Assembly (NCBI GenBank): GCA_030770535.1
Contig: JASVEC010000017.1
Location: 806,001-870,000, forward strand
Reading direction: 5' to 3'
Origin: Batkoa obscura
Taxonomy: Eukaryota > Entomophthoromycota > Entomophthoromycetes > Entomophthorales > Batkoaceae
DNA length: 64,000 nucleotides
The notes below the pieces were generated by a model. That model was not told the origin of the DNA and searched no databases. It saw only the letters and a program-made list of their open reading frames with translations. Positions 23,230-35,214 of the stretch are shown here, piece by piece; the stretch's first letter is position 1, and the number at the start of each line of letters is the position of its first letter. A program made the position numbers and the translations under genes.

Positions 23230-24113
23230 GATAATTAAAGGTGTAGGATTAATGACTTCATTTATCAAAAGTCATAATATTTGGTTTGTTTTTTAGGTTG
23301 ATTGAGATTAGAAAGAGGGGTTAAGTTATTTTTTTGATGAAGTTGTTGCTGTTTTTCATAGCATGTAAGGATATACGCGGTACTTTTGAGTTTTATTGCT
23401 TCTTATTCAGTAGCATGTGGATTTGGTTATATTAAGTTTTAGTTGTTTTACTATTCACTCTTTTTCATAACAAAGAGTACAAAGTATTTTTAATTAATAA
23501 ATAGTAGTTTATTTATTTTCTATTAAAAAATTGATATTTATTAATAAAAATAAAGTTTACAAGAATGTTTTTTATATCAAAAACTTGAATTATAAAGCTT
23601 TTGTAGCATGTAAAAGGTGATCAACTTAATGAAACAAAAAAAAACATTCTTTTAGAACAGCTTGCAGTTAGATGTTTTTCATATTTTTTAGTTTGGAGTT
23701 AAATTATTTTAATATAAAATTAAAGGTTTCAAAGAGGATGTATAACTTAAATTCATATTAAAATAATTTGACTCCAAACTAAAAAATACGAAAAACATCT
23801 AACTGCAAGCTGTTTAATCGTATTTTTTTGGTGAAATTTGTTTGTTTTAAACCCCAGTTTTTAATATCATAAGCTTAATAATTGAAATTACGGTAACAAA
23901 TAAAAGTAATAAAAGCATGATATTAATCCAAGGTTATGAAAAAATTATTTATAATAAGCATAAATTTAATATATCAGCTACCAATAGTCTTCCAGCTTCT
24001 AAAAGTTAAATAAATAATCAATTAATTTAAACGTTGATAAAAGAGGAGAAAGGAAAGCATTGACAAAAGTAAGGCTTGATATTTTATTTTTTTAAATTTT
24101 TTTAATTATAATA
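23230..24113. other. Intergenic with a fold-back repeat
   Basis: No gene. Holds the near-perfect hairpin element at 23656-23814; the rest is AT-rich. Confidence 0.5.
23656..23814. repeat. Fold-back element, 159 bp, arms about 58 bp
   Basis: Left arm starts AACAGCTTGCAGTTAGATG; right arm ends CATCTAACTGCAAGCTGTT. The arms pair over about 58 bases with few mismatches around a loop of about 40 bases. Probably a MITE of a family different from MITE-A; no clear target duplication. Confidence 0.8.
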
Positions 24114-25800
24114 ATGAATTTAAAAAGAATGGTAACTTCTTATTTCAATGGTGGCGAACAACTATTTCCATCAACGTCGCCAACTTACGAAGCAGTGACT
24201 ACAGAAGATAGAGAAGTTGAAGTTAGCCCACAGTTGGATGGCGAGAAAAAGGTAAAATCAAACTACCTTACCTAATTATTTTCCAAGCACTAACCTCTTC
24301 ACTATCTAGCTCGAAAACATCAGAGATTTCTTTTATTATTTTCAAACGCTATTATGTATTGGGATGTTATTTTTAATATTTTTTTCATTTAAAACGCTAT
24401 ATGTTACTTTTACTGGTGACTTACCAAACTTACAAGAGATGCGATTAATGAATAAATATCATTTAAATAATGGTACTGATTCTTATGCGCCAACAGTGAT
24501 ATTAATTTCTTTAGATGGTTTCAGAGTGGATTATTTAAACCGAAATATAACACCTAATTTAAATCGTCTCGGTAATATATAATATAAAACAACTTAAACT
24601 ACAGTTATTGATAATTTCTAGTTGAATCTGGTACCTCCCCAAAATACATGATACCAAGTTTTCCTTCAGTTACATTTCCCAATCATTACTCAATAGTAAC
24701 TGGATTATTACCAGACTCTCATGGTATTGTTGGAAATACTTTTTATGACCCTAAATTAAATCAAACATTTGATTACAAATCTTTGAAATCCAATTTAGAA
24801 CCTCAATGGTGGGGTGGGGAACCAGTAATAATAATTATACTTATAATATCTTTATTTTTTTTAATAAATTATAAATTAGATCTGGATAACAGCTGAAGCT
24901 CAAAATATCCGTTCAGCAGTACATATGTGGCCCGGAAGTGATGTCAGCCATGGAAATATCAAATCAACCTACCATGAACCATTTAATAAACAATTTAAAT
25001 TAAATGATAAAGTGAATCAAATATTAAATTGGTTAGATTTACCTTCCAATTTAAGACCAAGTATGTTAGCTGCTTATATCTTTGATGTCGATACTAATGG
25101 TCATGATTTTGGTCCAAATTCAAAGGAAACCAATGAAGCTATTAAAAGAGTGGATGATACTATTGGACAATTAATTCAAGGTTTAGAAATGAGAAATCTA
25201 ACCGAAATTGTTAATTTAGTTATTTTAAGTGATCATGGGATGGCTGAAGTTGCAGTAGATAATATAATTTATTTAGATGATTATATTGATATGCATAAAA
25301 TATTAGCAAATCATATATTTCCTTTGGCGGGACTTATACCAAAGGAAGAAAAAGATATTGATATTATTTATAATCAACTTAAATTAGCAACTAAAAATTC
25401 AACTAATTGGGATGTTTATAAAAGAGAAGATATTCCAAACAGATTTAATTACGGTAAAAATGAAAGGGTACCTCCTATTGTTTGTATTCCAAAGAAGGTA
25501 AGTTTAAAATATAATATTACAACAATATAACAATAATTAACTTTTATTTATTCAATCTAGGGCTGGATCTTCGGAACTCAAAAAGTATATCCCCATTTGG
25601 AAGAATTAGAACATGTATATGGTATTCATGGTTATGATAATTTAGATGAAGATATGAGAGCTTTATTTATTGGACATGGACCTTATTTTAAAAAGAACGT
25701 GACTATTCCACCATTTCAAAATATTGAAGTTTATAATCTGTTGACTAATATCCTTGGGGTTAAACCTTCCGTTAATAATGGTACTCTTTATCTTAAGTAA
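24114..25800 (+). CDS. NPP1: Ectonucleotide pyrophosphatase/phosphodiesterase (type II membrane protein)
   Basis: Five exons, 24114-24251, 24310-24571, 24622-24824, 24880-25497 and 25561-25800, give 486 residues. The family splits nucleotide pyrophosphate and phosphodiester bonds outside the cell or in the vacuole. A cytosolic N-terminus of about 60 residues is followed by one membrane helix (IGMLFLIFFSF). Metal and catalytic residues are visible: LISLDGFRVDYL (Asp), SVTFPNHYSIVTG (Thr nucleophile), DVDTNGHDFGPNS, LSDHGMAEV and VYGIHGYDN (His). Several N-glycosylation sequons lie in the outer domain. Spacing and motif order are normal for fungal Npp proteins. Confidence 0.93.
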
Positions 25801-25956
25801 TAAGTAAAGCTTTGATTAGCAATTAAGAGAGTCGATTTTGACAATATTTTGTAGCAGTAATTTTATAACATTAAGTTTTATTATTACAATATTCATATGA
25901 TTTGTATTTTTTATATTGTTATAATTTTAATATGATATTTTAATACTTATATTACA

Positions 25957-26230
25957 TGGGCGTATCTAAATAGTATGCCCTAAATTATCCAGTAAAAACG
26001 CTATCGTAATTGGTGTCATTTTTTAAGCTCTATTTGAGTAGAAAGGCTACTAATAAAATTAAACAAAAAAATATATCCCCATATAATTTTTATTTAAGCA
26101 TTATTTTAAAAACTATAACTTAAATTGTAATTTTGAATTCAGTTAAATTTTATGATTTTGATCAAATTTGGAGAAACTAAAATTAACCAATTATGTCGAC
26201 TTATTTGGGCATACTATTTAGAAGTTCCCC
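25957..26230. repeat. Inverted-repeat element with MITE-A inserted
   Basis: Ends TCTAAATAGTATGCCC (25966-25981) and its exact reverse complement at the right (GGGCATACTATTTAGA) define about 30-bp inverted repeats. The interior holds a truncated MITE-A, so one small element landed in another. Confidence 0.65.
26016..26084 (-). repeat. MITE-A, truncated copy
   Basis: Core from CATTTTTTAAGCTCTATTTG to ATATATCCCCATAT; the other end is missing. Confidence 0.75.
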
Positions 26231-26396
26231 AAAAATAAGATATGAGGGTATTTTGTTTAGGAATTTAATTAAGAAATTGACCATATTTTTGTAACAAAAT
26301 ACTGAAAAAAAACGAAAACAAAAAAACATTATTAGATAAAGTTATAAGTCATTCTTTTTTCTCACTCACTTAATATTAAAATAAATAATAGAAGGA

Positions 26397-27439
26397 ATGC
26401 AAAACTTTAACGTTCAAGTAGGCGGTCATCAAAACATATTGCAAGATGAAGATAAAGCTATAATATTCAAACCAGCCTTACCAACAGAAAAAGATTTTTA
26501 TGAGCAAAGTTTGAATTTCCAACTATTTTACCCTATTTACCTAATTTTATGGGTATTTTACACCCACGACCAAATGTGAATCCAGAAGGTATGGAAAATC
26601 AAGAGGTTAGCCTGAAGGAATTGAAGCATACTAAATCCAAAGATAGCGATGGAAATATCCTTTTTTTTTAAATTTATATTATTAATTAATAACTAATACT
26701 GATACTCCTTAACTTCTTCTTTACCTTTTATTTGTTTAGAAAATTTACTATCCGGTTATAAACAACCGAATGTATTAGATTTGAAAATAGGTACGGTATT
26801 GACCGATCATTTAGCTACTGAAGAAAAAAAAGAGAGAATGAGAAAGAGAGCCCAAGAAACCACTTCTTTTGAAATGGGAATAAGGGTCACTGGCATGAAG
26901 GTAAAGCTTTTATTCTATTTAAAGTTAGTGTATAAGAGTAACAATGGTCAATACTTCTAAAGGTATACAATAACATCACTAAGGAATATAAGGACTACGA
27001 TCGAGAATACGGTGTCAACTTAACCAAAGATACAATGATCAACGCTTTTGAAGAGTTCTTTCCTAAAGAGATAGATACTGAGTTACGAAATTGCATAATC
27101 CAAGGTTTCATGAGCGAAATCACCGACTTGACTGGTATTTTAAAAACTCTACCCATCTCTATGGTAGCTTCTTCTTTATTGTTTGTTTATGAAGGGGATA
27201 GTGAAGAGCTAAGGAAAAAGATAGAGGAATATCAGTTGGAATATAACAGTGAGGATGAGGATAACGAGGAAGAAGAGGAAGAGGAAGAACAAGAACAGAT
27301 ACCACCTTTTAGGCTGAGATTAATTGACTTTGCTCACTCTTTTTGGTTACCACCAAAACATGAGTTAGATGAAGGCTGCTTTTTGGGATTGAAGAATACA
27401 GTAGATTTCTTGGGAAAATTAGTAGAAGAAAGTAATTAA
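26397..27439 (+). CDS. ARG82: Inositol polyphosphate multikinase (Arg82/IPMK), with a U12-type intron and an apparent 1-base frame slip
   Basis: The family phosphorylates InsP3/InsP4 in the nucleus. Exons are 26397-26654, 26725-26900 and 26963-27439. The protein is about 303 residues if one missing base in an A run near 26505-26508 is allowed for: EKDFYEQ reads in one frame and LPYLPNFMGILHPRPN in the next. Family marks are QVGGHQNI at the N-terminus, PNVLDLKIG (the PxxxDxKxG inositol-binding motif), SSLLFVYEGD and IDFAHSFW (metal/ATP site). An acidic run of Glu precedes IDFAHS. The first intron has AT...AC ends; joining there gives FICLENLLSGYKQPN, an excellent family match. The frame slip could be a real lesion or a sequence error. 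Confidence 0.85.
26655..26724 (+). other. ARG82: Candidate U12-type AT-AC intron
   Basis: 70 bp. The 5' splice site is ATATCCTTTTTT, the exact U12 consensus (ATATCCTT). The branch site TCCTTAAC is at 26706-26713, again the U12 consensus, with the likely branch A 12 nt before a terminal AC. No GT donor exists at the place where the frame closes. A GT...AG reading leaves out conserved FICLEN residues or breaks frame. Confidence 0.85.
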
Positions 27440-27647
27440 AAGTTGGATATACTTTTAAGTTAAAGATAAATATGTGTTAAAAATATACGTTTTATGCTGT
27501 TTAGAACTATAGTAGTAGTTATTAGTATTTAAATTTTATACGATATATTTTTAATAAAAATTTATTTACTTTTATTATAACATAAGGACGTTTTTTATTA
27601 ATACATTTAATATTTCTACTAACTAAAACCCAGTTTAAACCTTTAGC

Positions 27648-29966
27648 TTAATGAATGGAACGTGTACGCTTCACTTCACTTCTTTGAGGTAAAATAGAAT
27701 CGACATGAGGTGCCCTATGAGGCTCTTTATTTTTCAAGGCTTTATAAGCTAAAAAAGTCAATTATTAATAACACAAGTCCTTTAAAATAATAATAATAAA
27801 AGCTTACCCGACTCAACAAGCAATTCTACTTCACAACGATTACGTATCAATTCCATCATTGGAAATGTAGATTGCATACCTTTTAATGCCCAATAATGCA
27901 CTAATTCAGGGGTTGGATTAGAGAAGAGATTGTTATAATCCGTTAAACTCACAGAGGGGAAAATGGTTACATCCCCTGAGAAAGTTTGATCGACTACGCC
28001 ACGTAATAAACGGGGCAGAAGGCCAAAATGATCTAACTAAAATACAAAGATAAAGAATTAGAGTTTATTAACAGTTCAGTTAATTTATGATTACCTGTTG
28101 GGCACGATGCAACAATTCTGATACGATAACATTACGTATCCTTGAAGTAAAAGAATCATCTTGTAATTGAAATCCTTTCGTTACAAAAGGAGCTATATAG
28201 GGACTGGCTTGAGATACTATAAAATGGTTGACATTGAATAATTCAGATAATCTTGAGATAGGGGTTTCTCTATTTATATTAAGTAAGTTTAAATTATAAT
28301 GAAAATGAAGAGATTATTACAATTCGGATGTTAATGAATTGGTTCTTTTTATAGCTAATTAATAGTTTGGTATGAGATTCGAATAGATTATTATGCAAAG
28401 TAAATTTACTTGATGAACTCAATGGCACAATTTCACCATATTCATTTTTAATTAATAAATCTACGGTATCATATAATCCTGAAATGGCTGCTGATTTTAT
28501 AGCTGCACTACGGATTAACTAGAATAGTTATTAAAAATAAAATACTTAACTAAGTTAAGATAACAAAACTAATCTTACCACATTAGGAGCGGTTAAATAA
28601 TTTAAAAGTTGAGGTACTTCATTTTTTCTTAACGGGGAAACGGAAATATTTAATATTCTACCAGTTTTAAAAAATGCTTCCTAATAAAATTAAATCAACT
28701 TGAATTGACTAACAATTTTATCAGTCATTTATTGACTTACTTCAAATGTAATATCTCCAGTATTACTATAAACACAACGCTCTAATATTCTGATGTCAAG
28801 TAAATGACCTTTAAATTATTAATATCAATATCCTATCATTATAGAATAACACTACTTACCAGTTTTAAATAATCTTAGCACTTTACGCCAAGCTGTACCA
28901 ATTGGTTTGTTTTGTGCAAAGGCTTTTAAATTAATACCATCTGGTGTTAAAAACAACTAAGTAATAATAAATAAATTAATCATATATACTTCTGAATTCA
29001 CACTTACTGGTAACTCTTCATCCGTATGAATACAAACCAAAGCTGCAATCAAAGCCCCAATTTGAGTACCACAGATAATTTTTGGTAATAAACTTTGTTC
29101 GAACAAGGCCTTTATAACGCCTACATGAGCAATAGCAAACGTAGCTCCACCATGTAGGATTAAAGCTGTGTTACCAAAAGCCATTCTAAAATCATGGAGA
29201 AAATCCATTTTTACCTGAGGTGATAATTCTTCTGGTGTGGCTTGTGAGATACGTACTATTTGGGAGGATACTTCTTGGATATATTCTGAGATTAAATTTT
29301 TGGTACTAAATAAAATGAGTTATTATTGTTAGAATGATGTAGTATTATAAAATACCCGGAATAACAATAAGAATATAATTTTGGATCATTCATACCGCCT
29401 AGATTTCTTAATACACCTAATAAAATTTAATTAATGATATAAGAATAGATGTATCATTTAAATAATATTTTTACCTGACCTTAAAAAATCCATCATTTCT
29501 AATAAATCATTTTTTTTATGAATTTGATTGATATATTTTAACCTTCTATAAATCAATTGATGATCGTAATATCGATTAATTGGATTACTTTTCCATACTT
29601 CGTTGTCTATCGCTGGGTTTAATATTATGCTATTTATTAATCAATGTTTGAAATTACCTAAAAGTCTAGAAAAATTATAATAAATTTTTACTTGAAAGTA
29701 ATTATTTTAGATTTACCTATCCAAATGTATAGCTATCTCTGAATACTCCTCATAAGTTTCAGCATTACTTAATCGAGTTAACAAGATCTCTTTAGAAGTT
29801 GGTTTTATTATAGAGGAGATAAATTTCTAAATTGAATGCATAAAATAAATAACTATTAATGTACATTCTTAACTCAATTACTTACATTCCACCAATAATG
29901 TAGCACTTCAACCCATAAAAAGAAGCAAGCTGTAACTATATCAATTAATTTACTAAGGAATCCCAT
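27648..29966 (-). CDS. Patatin-like triacylglycerol lipase homologue (Tgl3/4/5 type), probably catalytically dead
   Basis: Fourteen exons in coding order: 29966-29886, 29826-29717, 29665-29658 (8 nt), 29612-29475, 29416-29356, 29305-29008, 28956-28860, 28808-28741, 28680-28579, 28518-28410, 28354-28321, 28269-28095, 28036-27808, 27748-27648. They give 536 residues in a continuous frame. An N-terminal membrane segment (VTACFFLWVEVLHYWW) and DUF3336-like region precede the patatin domain. The oxyanion-hole sequence HGGATFAIAHVGVIKAL is kept. The nucleophile elbow GxSxG reads GTQIG, with Gln214 where Ser is required. The usual DGS of the dyad Asp is also absent (TNSLTSELETPISRLSELF). FNVNHFIVSQASPYIAPF is otherwise textbook. 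It may have a structural or regulatory role on lipid droplets. Confidence 0.88.
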
Positions 29967-30655
29967 TTAATGAAACTGAACAAATATGTTTCTAGATAAT
30001 ATTAGTTTTTGATTTTTTTTAATTGCTTTAATTTATGACGTTTGTTTTTCAAATGATTTAGACGTTTAACCAAATTGGGTCATATTTAAGAAAGTTATCA
30101 GTGCGTTTGAGTACTTGCTTTGTAATATTTATGTTGGATAAGTTTTATTAAAATTACTAAAATTATGTTTCAATTTCGTGATATAATTCATATTATAATT
30201 TACATGTGTCTATTAACTTCTTAGCTTATATTAATACTTTACTTGTTCTAAAAGTTTATTTAGATACATTATTTAGGAATAGTTTTATAATCATGTTCAA
30301 TTTAAAAGCATAATAAGTTTTAATTAAAATATAAAAACATAGTATAATTAAACACAACATCTATTTATATTTTATCAAACTAATTTTAATTAAATTAAAA
30401 TTAATATTCATACAAATTATTTTAAAAATTAGAATATTCATAAATAAATCATCAAGCATATCTCATCACATTGAAAAACTTACTTTTGATTAGCCAAAAA
30501 TATAAGAAACCTTAATCCAACTTGGGAAAATGAGGTAAAAAATCCAAAGTTTAAAGAATTTAAAAATCTAAATTTGACCGCCAAAATTATCAATTTATAC
30601 TTGACTGTGGCACATTCATTTTTTAATTCATTGAATTTCAACCTTAGCTTAAGTG
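29967..30655. other. Divergent promoter region
   Basis: About 690 bp between the lipase-like gene (-) and the ROM2-like gene (+). AT-rich with no repeats or supported open frames. Confidence 0.5.
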
Positions 30656-33600
30656 ATGGATCAACATAATTTAGATACACTAAGAAGAAGAAAAGAGTAT
30701 CCCATAATACCACCAAAACCAATACCACCGGTACCAATGCGACCATCCCATAGTAGTGGAAACGCAACTTATCAAGCACCTAATTATCAAGCACCGGTAT
30801 TACCTTCACGTTCTTCAGAGTCTAGAGACTCCTATAGTACACACTCAAGGAACAGCAATGGTAGTGGAAGCTATAAAGTACCAAGTTTACCCCCACGTTC
30901 ACCAGAAAGACGAAGCAACTCACATAATACTCATTCAAGAAATAACAGTGGTAGTAATAATAAAATAGCTAATCATCAGTTTAATTTAGACTCTAGTTAT
31001 ACTACCAACCAACAAAATACAATGATACGTCATAGTGTTAATTTTATTGCACCACCTAATTTTTCTCAACAACAAAGTAGTAGTATTCAACAAGAAATCA
31101 ATAATCATCCACGTCAAAGTTATAAGTTTCCAGATCCAGCGGATTATCTTACTTCTAAAGTAAGTCCAGATACAGGAGAGTTTAGTCATAGTGATGGAAA
31201 CGAAGATTATGTAGATTCTATACCAGCTTTAACTTGGGCTAATCGTAGTAGTTTTAATAGAGATAAAATAGAAAATCAAGATTATTTTAATCATAATGAA
31301 AATTTACCAGCTATTATTTATGATCATGAACCAAATAATCCATTATCTCCTGGTACTCAAAGAAGGAATTCATTAAGTTGCTTGACTACTTTAGGGCTAG
31401 ATAGTAATCTGGTTTCTCAAGAACAGATTTTACACCCTGGTTTATTAAGTGAGATTGTGGAAGGTTTTAAGAGAACGTCTCAAGAGATAATGACTGGGTC
31501 CCAGATACTGGTAAGTTTATTTCTCATTTATTTAAAGTATTTATTTATATTTAATAAAAATATTTAGGATTTAATAGAAAAAGCAGCGAATCTACCCAGG
31601 GGGAACAGAAGTTATTCCATTCTCATTTGTCAAGCTTTAGAACCCTATAACATATTTACACATACTGTGGACGAAGATTTACCATTACTAGATGGCTATG
31701 AAGAGATTTATGTAGTAGATATTGGTCGATTACAAAAACCTACATTTTCACCAAAATCAGTATTAACATATTTAACTAAATGTTATTATCCTACTTGTTC
31801 TATTATGGAACCTTGTAATCAACATGGATGTCCAACTAGGGTATTAACATTTTATTGAATATTTTTAATATTTTAATATTTTATAGAAATTATATTTAAC
31901 TAGCGACATTGGTGTATATAAAGTAGTCAATAGACTATGTGGTAATAAATCAGACTCGATTCAATCAATAGCTCATAGAAAAAGTAAAAGTCATGTGGAT
32001 GTTTCTAGTATTGCGGATACAGACACATTGGTACCTTCTATATTTACAATTGATTCTTCATTACATATAGCTGAAGTAAGTTATATTTTAGTCAAGTAAA
32101 ATTTAAAAAGTTTAATCCATTGAATAAAGGAAGCAGAATTATGGACTCAAGCAGTACCTAAAGAAATAGTAGAAAGTGTCAATGTAGATGAAAAGAAGAG
32201 ACAAGAATTGATTTTTGAAACAATTAAAACAGAAAGAGATTTTGTTAAAGATATGGAATTAATTGATGTAATTTTTGTAAGAGCATTAAAAAAAGGAAAC
32301 ATATATGAAAAAAGTCGAGTAGAAGCAGTATTATCCACTTTGTTTTATAATTATAAAGATATTACCTTAATTAATCAAATTTTATTTCAAAAATTAAAAA
32401 AGAGACAAATGGAAGACTATATAGTTTATCAAATTGGGGATATATTTTTAGAATGGGCTAAAAATTTAGAATGTTATGCTCATTATGGGGGTCATTTAGC
32501 TTATACTCAAGATTTTATTAAAAATGAAATTGAATATAATCCTAAATTTGCTCAATTTTTAAAAGAATGTGAAAAACATCCAGAATCTAGAAGATTATCT
32601 ATTCAATCTTTTGTAGGTAGAGCTACCACTCGTTTAGGTAGATATCCTTTACTTTTGGAAAGTATATTAAAAAAATCAAGTGAAAATTCACCAGACAAAA
32701 TTCTTATTCCTCAAGCTTTGGATTTAATTCGTGATACCCTTAATTTAGTCAATAAATTGGCTGGTGAAGCAGATGAAAAATTGAAAATTAATTATATTAA
32801 TTCACATTTATATTTTAAACCAGAGGATGAATATATAGTAAGAATTTTTATTTTTATTTTTGTTAATATTTTATCAATTTATAAATTTAAAGGAACCTAA
32901 ACTAGATCAACCTGGTAGAAAATTAATTAAAGAAGGACTAATGAAAAGAGTATCACCTGCAGGAAATCAAAATATTAAATTGTTTTTATTTGATAATGTT
33001 TTAATATTAGCAAAAGAAAAGAAAAAAGTGGTTACTGAATATAGAGCCATATGCCCAGTAATTTAATTATGAAACTTTTAAATTAAATTAAACTAAATTA
33101 ATTTATTTATCCTAATTAGGCTATCCCATTACATGCTATGCATATCAACGAAGATGCAAATGTCAAATCCTATTACCAAAAGTTAGCAGAAACGACCAAA
33201 ACAGCAAGACCATCTACAGAAAATACATTAGTAGCTTTACCACCGGATAATGATTTTGTATTCTCAATTACTTATTTTGGTAAAAAACCAGGAGTTCAAT
33301 ATATTACAGCTGCTAATGCTAAAGAAAAATCAACTTGGGTACAATTGATTCAAGATGCTATTCAAGCTTCACCTTATGTAATGAACAAAATTGTACAAAC
33401 TTGTAATGTATTTCAATCAGCTATGAATCAAGCTCATATCATTTGTACTTGTGATTATAAAAGTAAACTAAATTAACGGATGTTTATTAATTAAATTTAA
33501 TATATTTATTTAATTAGCTAAAATTGATCAAGTATTTGTATTTGGATGTGATGATGGTGTTCATATACTTTCACAAGCAGGAGCTTTAAGACGTGTTATT

Positions 33601-34828
33601 CGATCTACTCATAAAGTATTACAAATAGAAATTGTAGAAGAATATCATGTGGTATTAGTATTAACTAGTAATTATTTATTATTTTAAGTTTTATTATATT
33701 AATTAATTTTTTATTAGCTGATAAATTATTAATGGCCTATCATTTAGAAGTACTAAATGATAGTAGTGGAAAAATATCTACCTTATCAACTAAATTAAGT
33801 GAAAATGTAGCTTATTTTCGAATTGGACAAAATGGGAATCAAAAATTATTAATATCAGTAAAACATAATTCCTTAAAATCTTATTTTAAAACCATAGAAT
33901 TTGTTAATATGAATAACGAAACGAAATTATCTCAAAAAAATAAATTATTATGGCATTCAAAATATAAAACAGGATTAAGATTTTTAAAGGTAAGAATTAT
34001 AAAAGTTGAAGTTTAATGATTTTTGATATTAATTAATTTTTTTCTATAGAAATTTTATGTAGCTACTATTGCCAATAATGTTAGCTTTTTAAAAACTAGA
34101 TTAGCTATTGCTTGTGGGCCAGGTTTTGAAATTGTTTCTTTAGATGCTTTAGATAAAAATTATAGTAAGTATTTATAAAAATTACTAATATAATATATTT
34201 GACGATATTTAATTTTGATATTAATTTTAATATTAATTTTAATTAGGTGTACCTGAACTTACCGACCCAATTATAGCAAGTGATTCGAATTTATTTTCAA
34301 GATTTGTAAATGCAACACCACTTTCTATGCTAAGAGCTAATCCTGGGGAATTTTTACTTTGTTATAAAGGTAATATTATATTATAGCATTTATTTCTATT
34401 ATAATATTTATATTTAATTTATTATATTAGGTTTTGGATTATATATTTCAAATAATGGTAAAACTTCACGTGGTAAACAATCCGTTGTTGAATGGTTAGC
34501 TTCCCCAACTAATTTTAGTAAGCTTATTACTTTATCATTATATTAATTTTAGTTTATTTATTTAATTTTAGAATTAATTTATCCTAATTTAATATGTTTT
34601 GATACAAATTTAATTGAGATAAGAAGGATAGATACTGGGGAATTGTTGCAAGTTATATTGTGTAATAATTTAATCTTATCTAATCCAACTGATCTTAATC
34701 AAATTGAAACTCAATGTATTACTGATACTAAAAATCAATCAGGTCAAAGATTATTTCGTATTTTAGCACAACCACAAACAATTCCGCCTTCTCCTGCTGG
34801 TATTATGGATTCTTATGATTCTAAATAA
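30656..34828 (+). CDS. ROM2: Rho1 exchange factor, Rom2/Rgf type (DH-PH-CNH)
   Basis: Twelve exons, 30656-31510, 31568-31840, 31887-32075, 32130-32837, 32893-33057, 33120-33462, 33518-33667, 33718-33989, 34050-34164, 34247-34369, 34431-34517 and 34572-34828, give 1178 residues with every junction in frame. The N-terminus is Pro/Ser-rich (PIIPPKPIPPVPMRPSH) and low-complexity. A DEP-like region follows (about 285-430), then the DH domain (FETIKTERDFVKDMELI; TTRLGRYPLLLESILKK), a PH domain (KEGLMKRV, KLFLFDNVLILAKE) and a CNH beta-propeller (KIDQVFVFGCDDGVHIL to the end). In yeasts this protein activates Rho1, which drives glucan synthase and the cell-integrity kinase cascade. FKS1 lies 25 kb away in the same window. 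The ATG at 30656 is preceded by an in-frame GTG. Confidence 0.93.
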
Positions 34829-34943
34829 TTATCATTATTTTTTTATAATTATAATTATAATTATATCACATTGGAGTTTATATTAGAAAATAATCAATAT
34901 TTTATATTTAATAAATTAATATTCAATTAAAATAATAGCAATA

Positions 34944-35050
34944 ATATGGGGATATATTTTTGTGTTTGAGAATTTTACTAACAATCTTTCCGCTCAAATA
35001 ACGCTTAAAAAATGGAAAAAATAATGAAACCAAAAAATATATAACTATAT
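34944..35050 (+). repeat. MITE-A copy in ROM2-RFC2 spacer
   Basis: ATATGGGGATATATTTTTG at the left; core CTAACAATCTTTCCGCTC; right end degraded (CCAAAAAATATATA). Confidence 0.8.
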
Positions 35051-35071
35051 GAACTATAATTTAAAGTTACT

Positions 35072-35176
35072 AATTTGAGGATGTTTTTTTGGCTTCATCA
35101 CTTTTTCCATCTTTTAAGCGCTATTTGAGTGGAAAAATTGAGTAAAATTCTTAAACACAAAAATACATCCCCATAT
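35072..35176 (-). repeat. MITE-A copy in ROM2-RFC2 spacer, opposite direction
   Basis: Lies about 20 bp after the previous copy in the other orientation, filling most of the 386-bp space between two convergent genes. Right end CATCCCCATAT. Confidence 0.8.
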
Positions 35177-35214
35177 AATAAGAATAAATTTTTTATTTTA
35201 TAATGAATTATTTA

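Larger units (their letters stand above)
25801..26396. other. Intergenic with nested small repeats
   Basis: Holds the 274-bp inverted-repeat element (25957-26230), a MITE-A fragment inside it, and another MITE-A left-end fragment at about 26240-26275 (ATATGAGGGTATTTTGTTTA). Confidence 0.55.

Noticed and set aside
28261-28440. A longer exon reading LHNNLFESHTKLLISYKKNQF in the lipase-like gene
   Set aside because: It leaves the next exon out of frame. Treating 28409-28355 as a GT...AG intron restores LETPISRLSELFNVNHF.
30480-30968. Open frames overlapping the start of the ROM2-like gene on both strands
   Set aside because: They lie over the low-complexity first exon and are shadows or out-of-frame readings.
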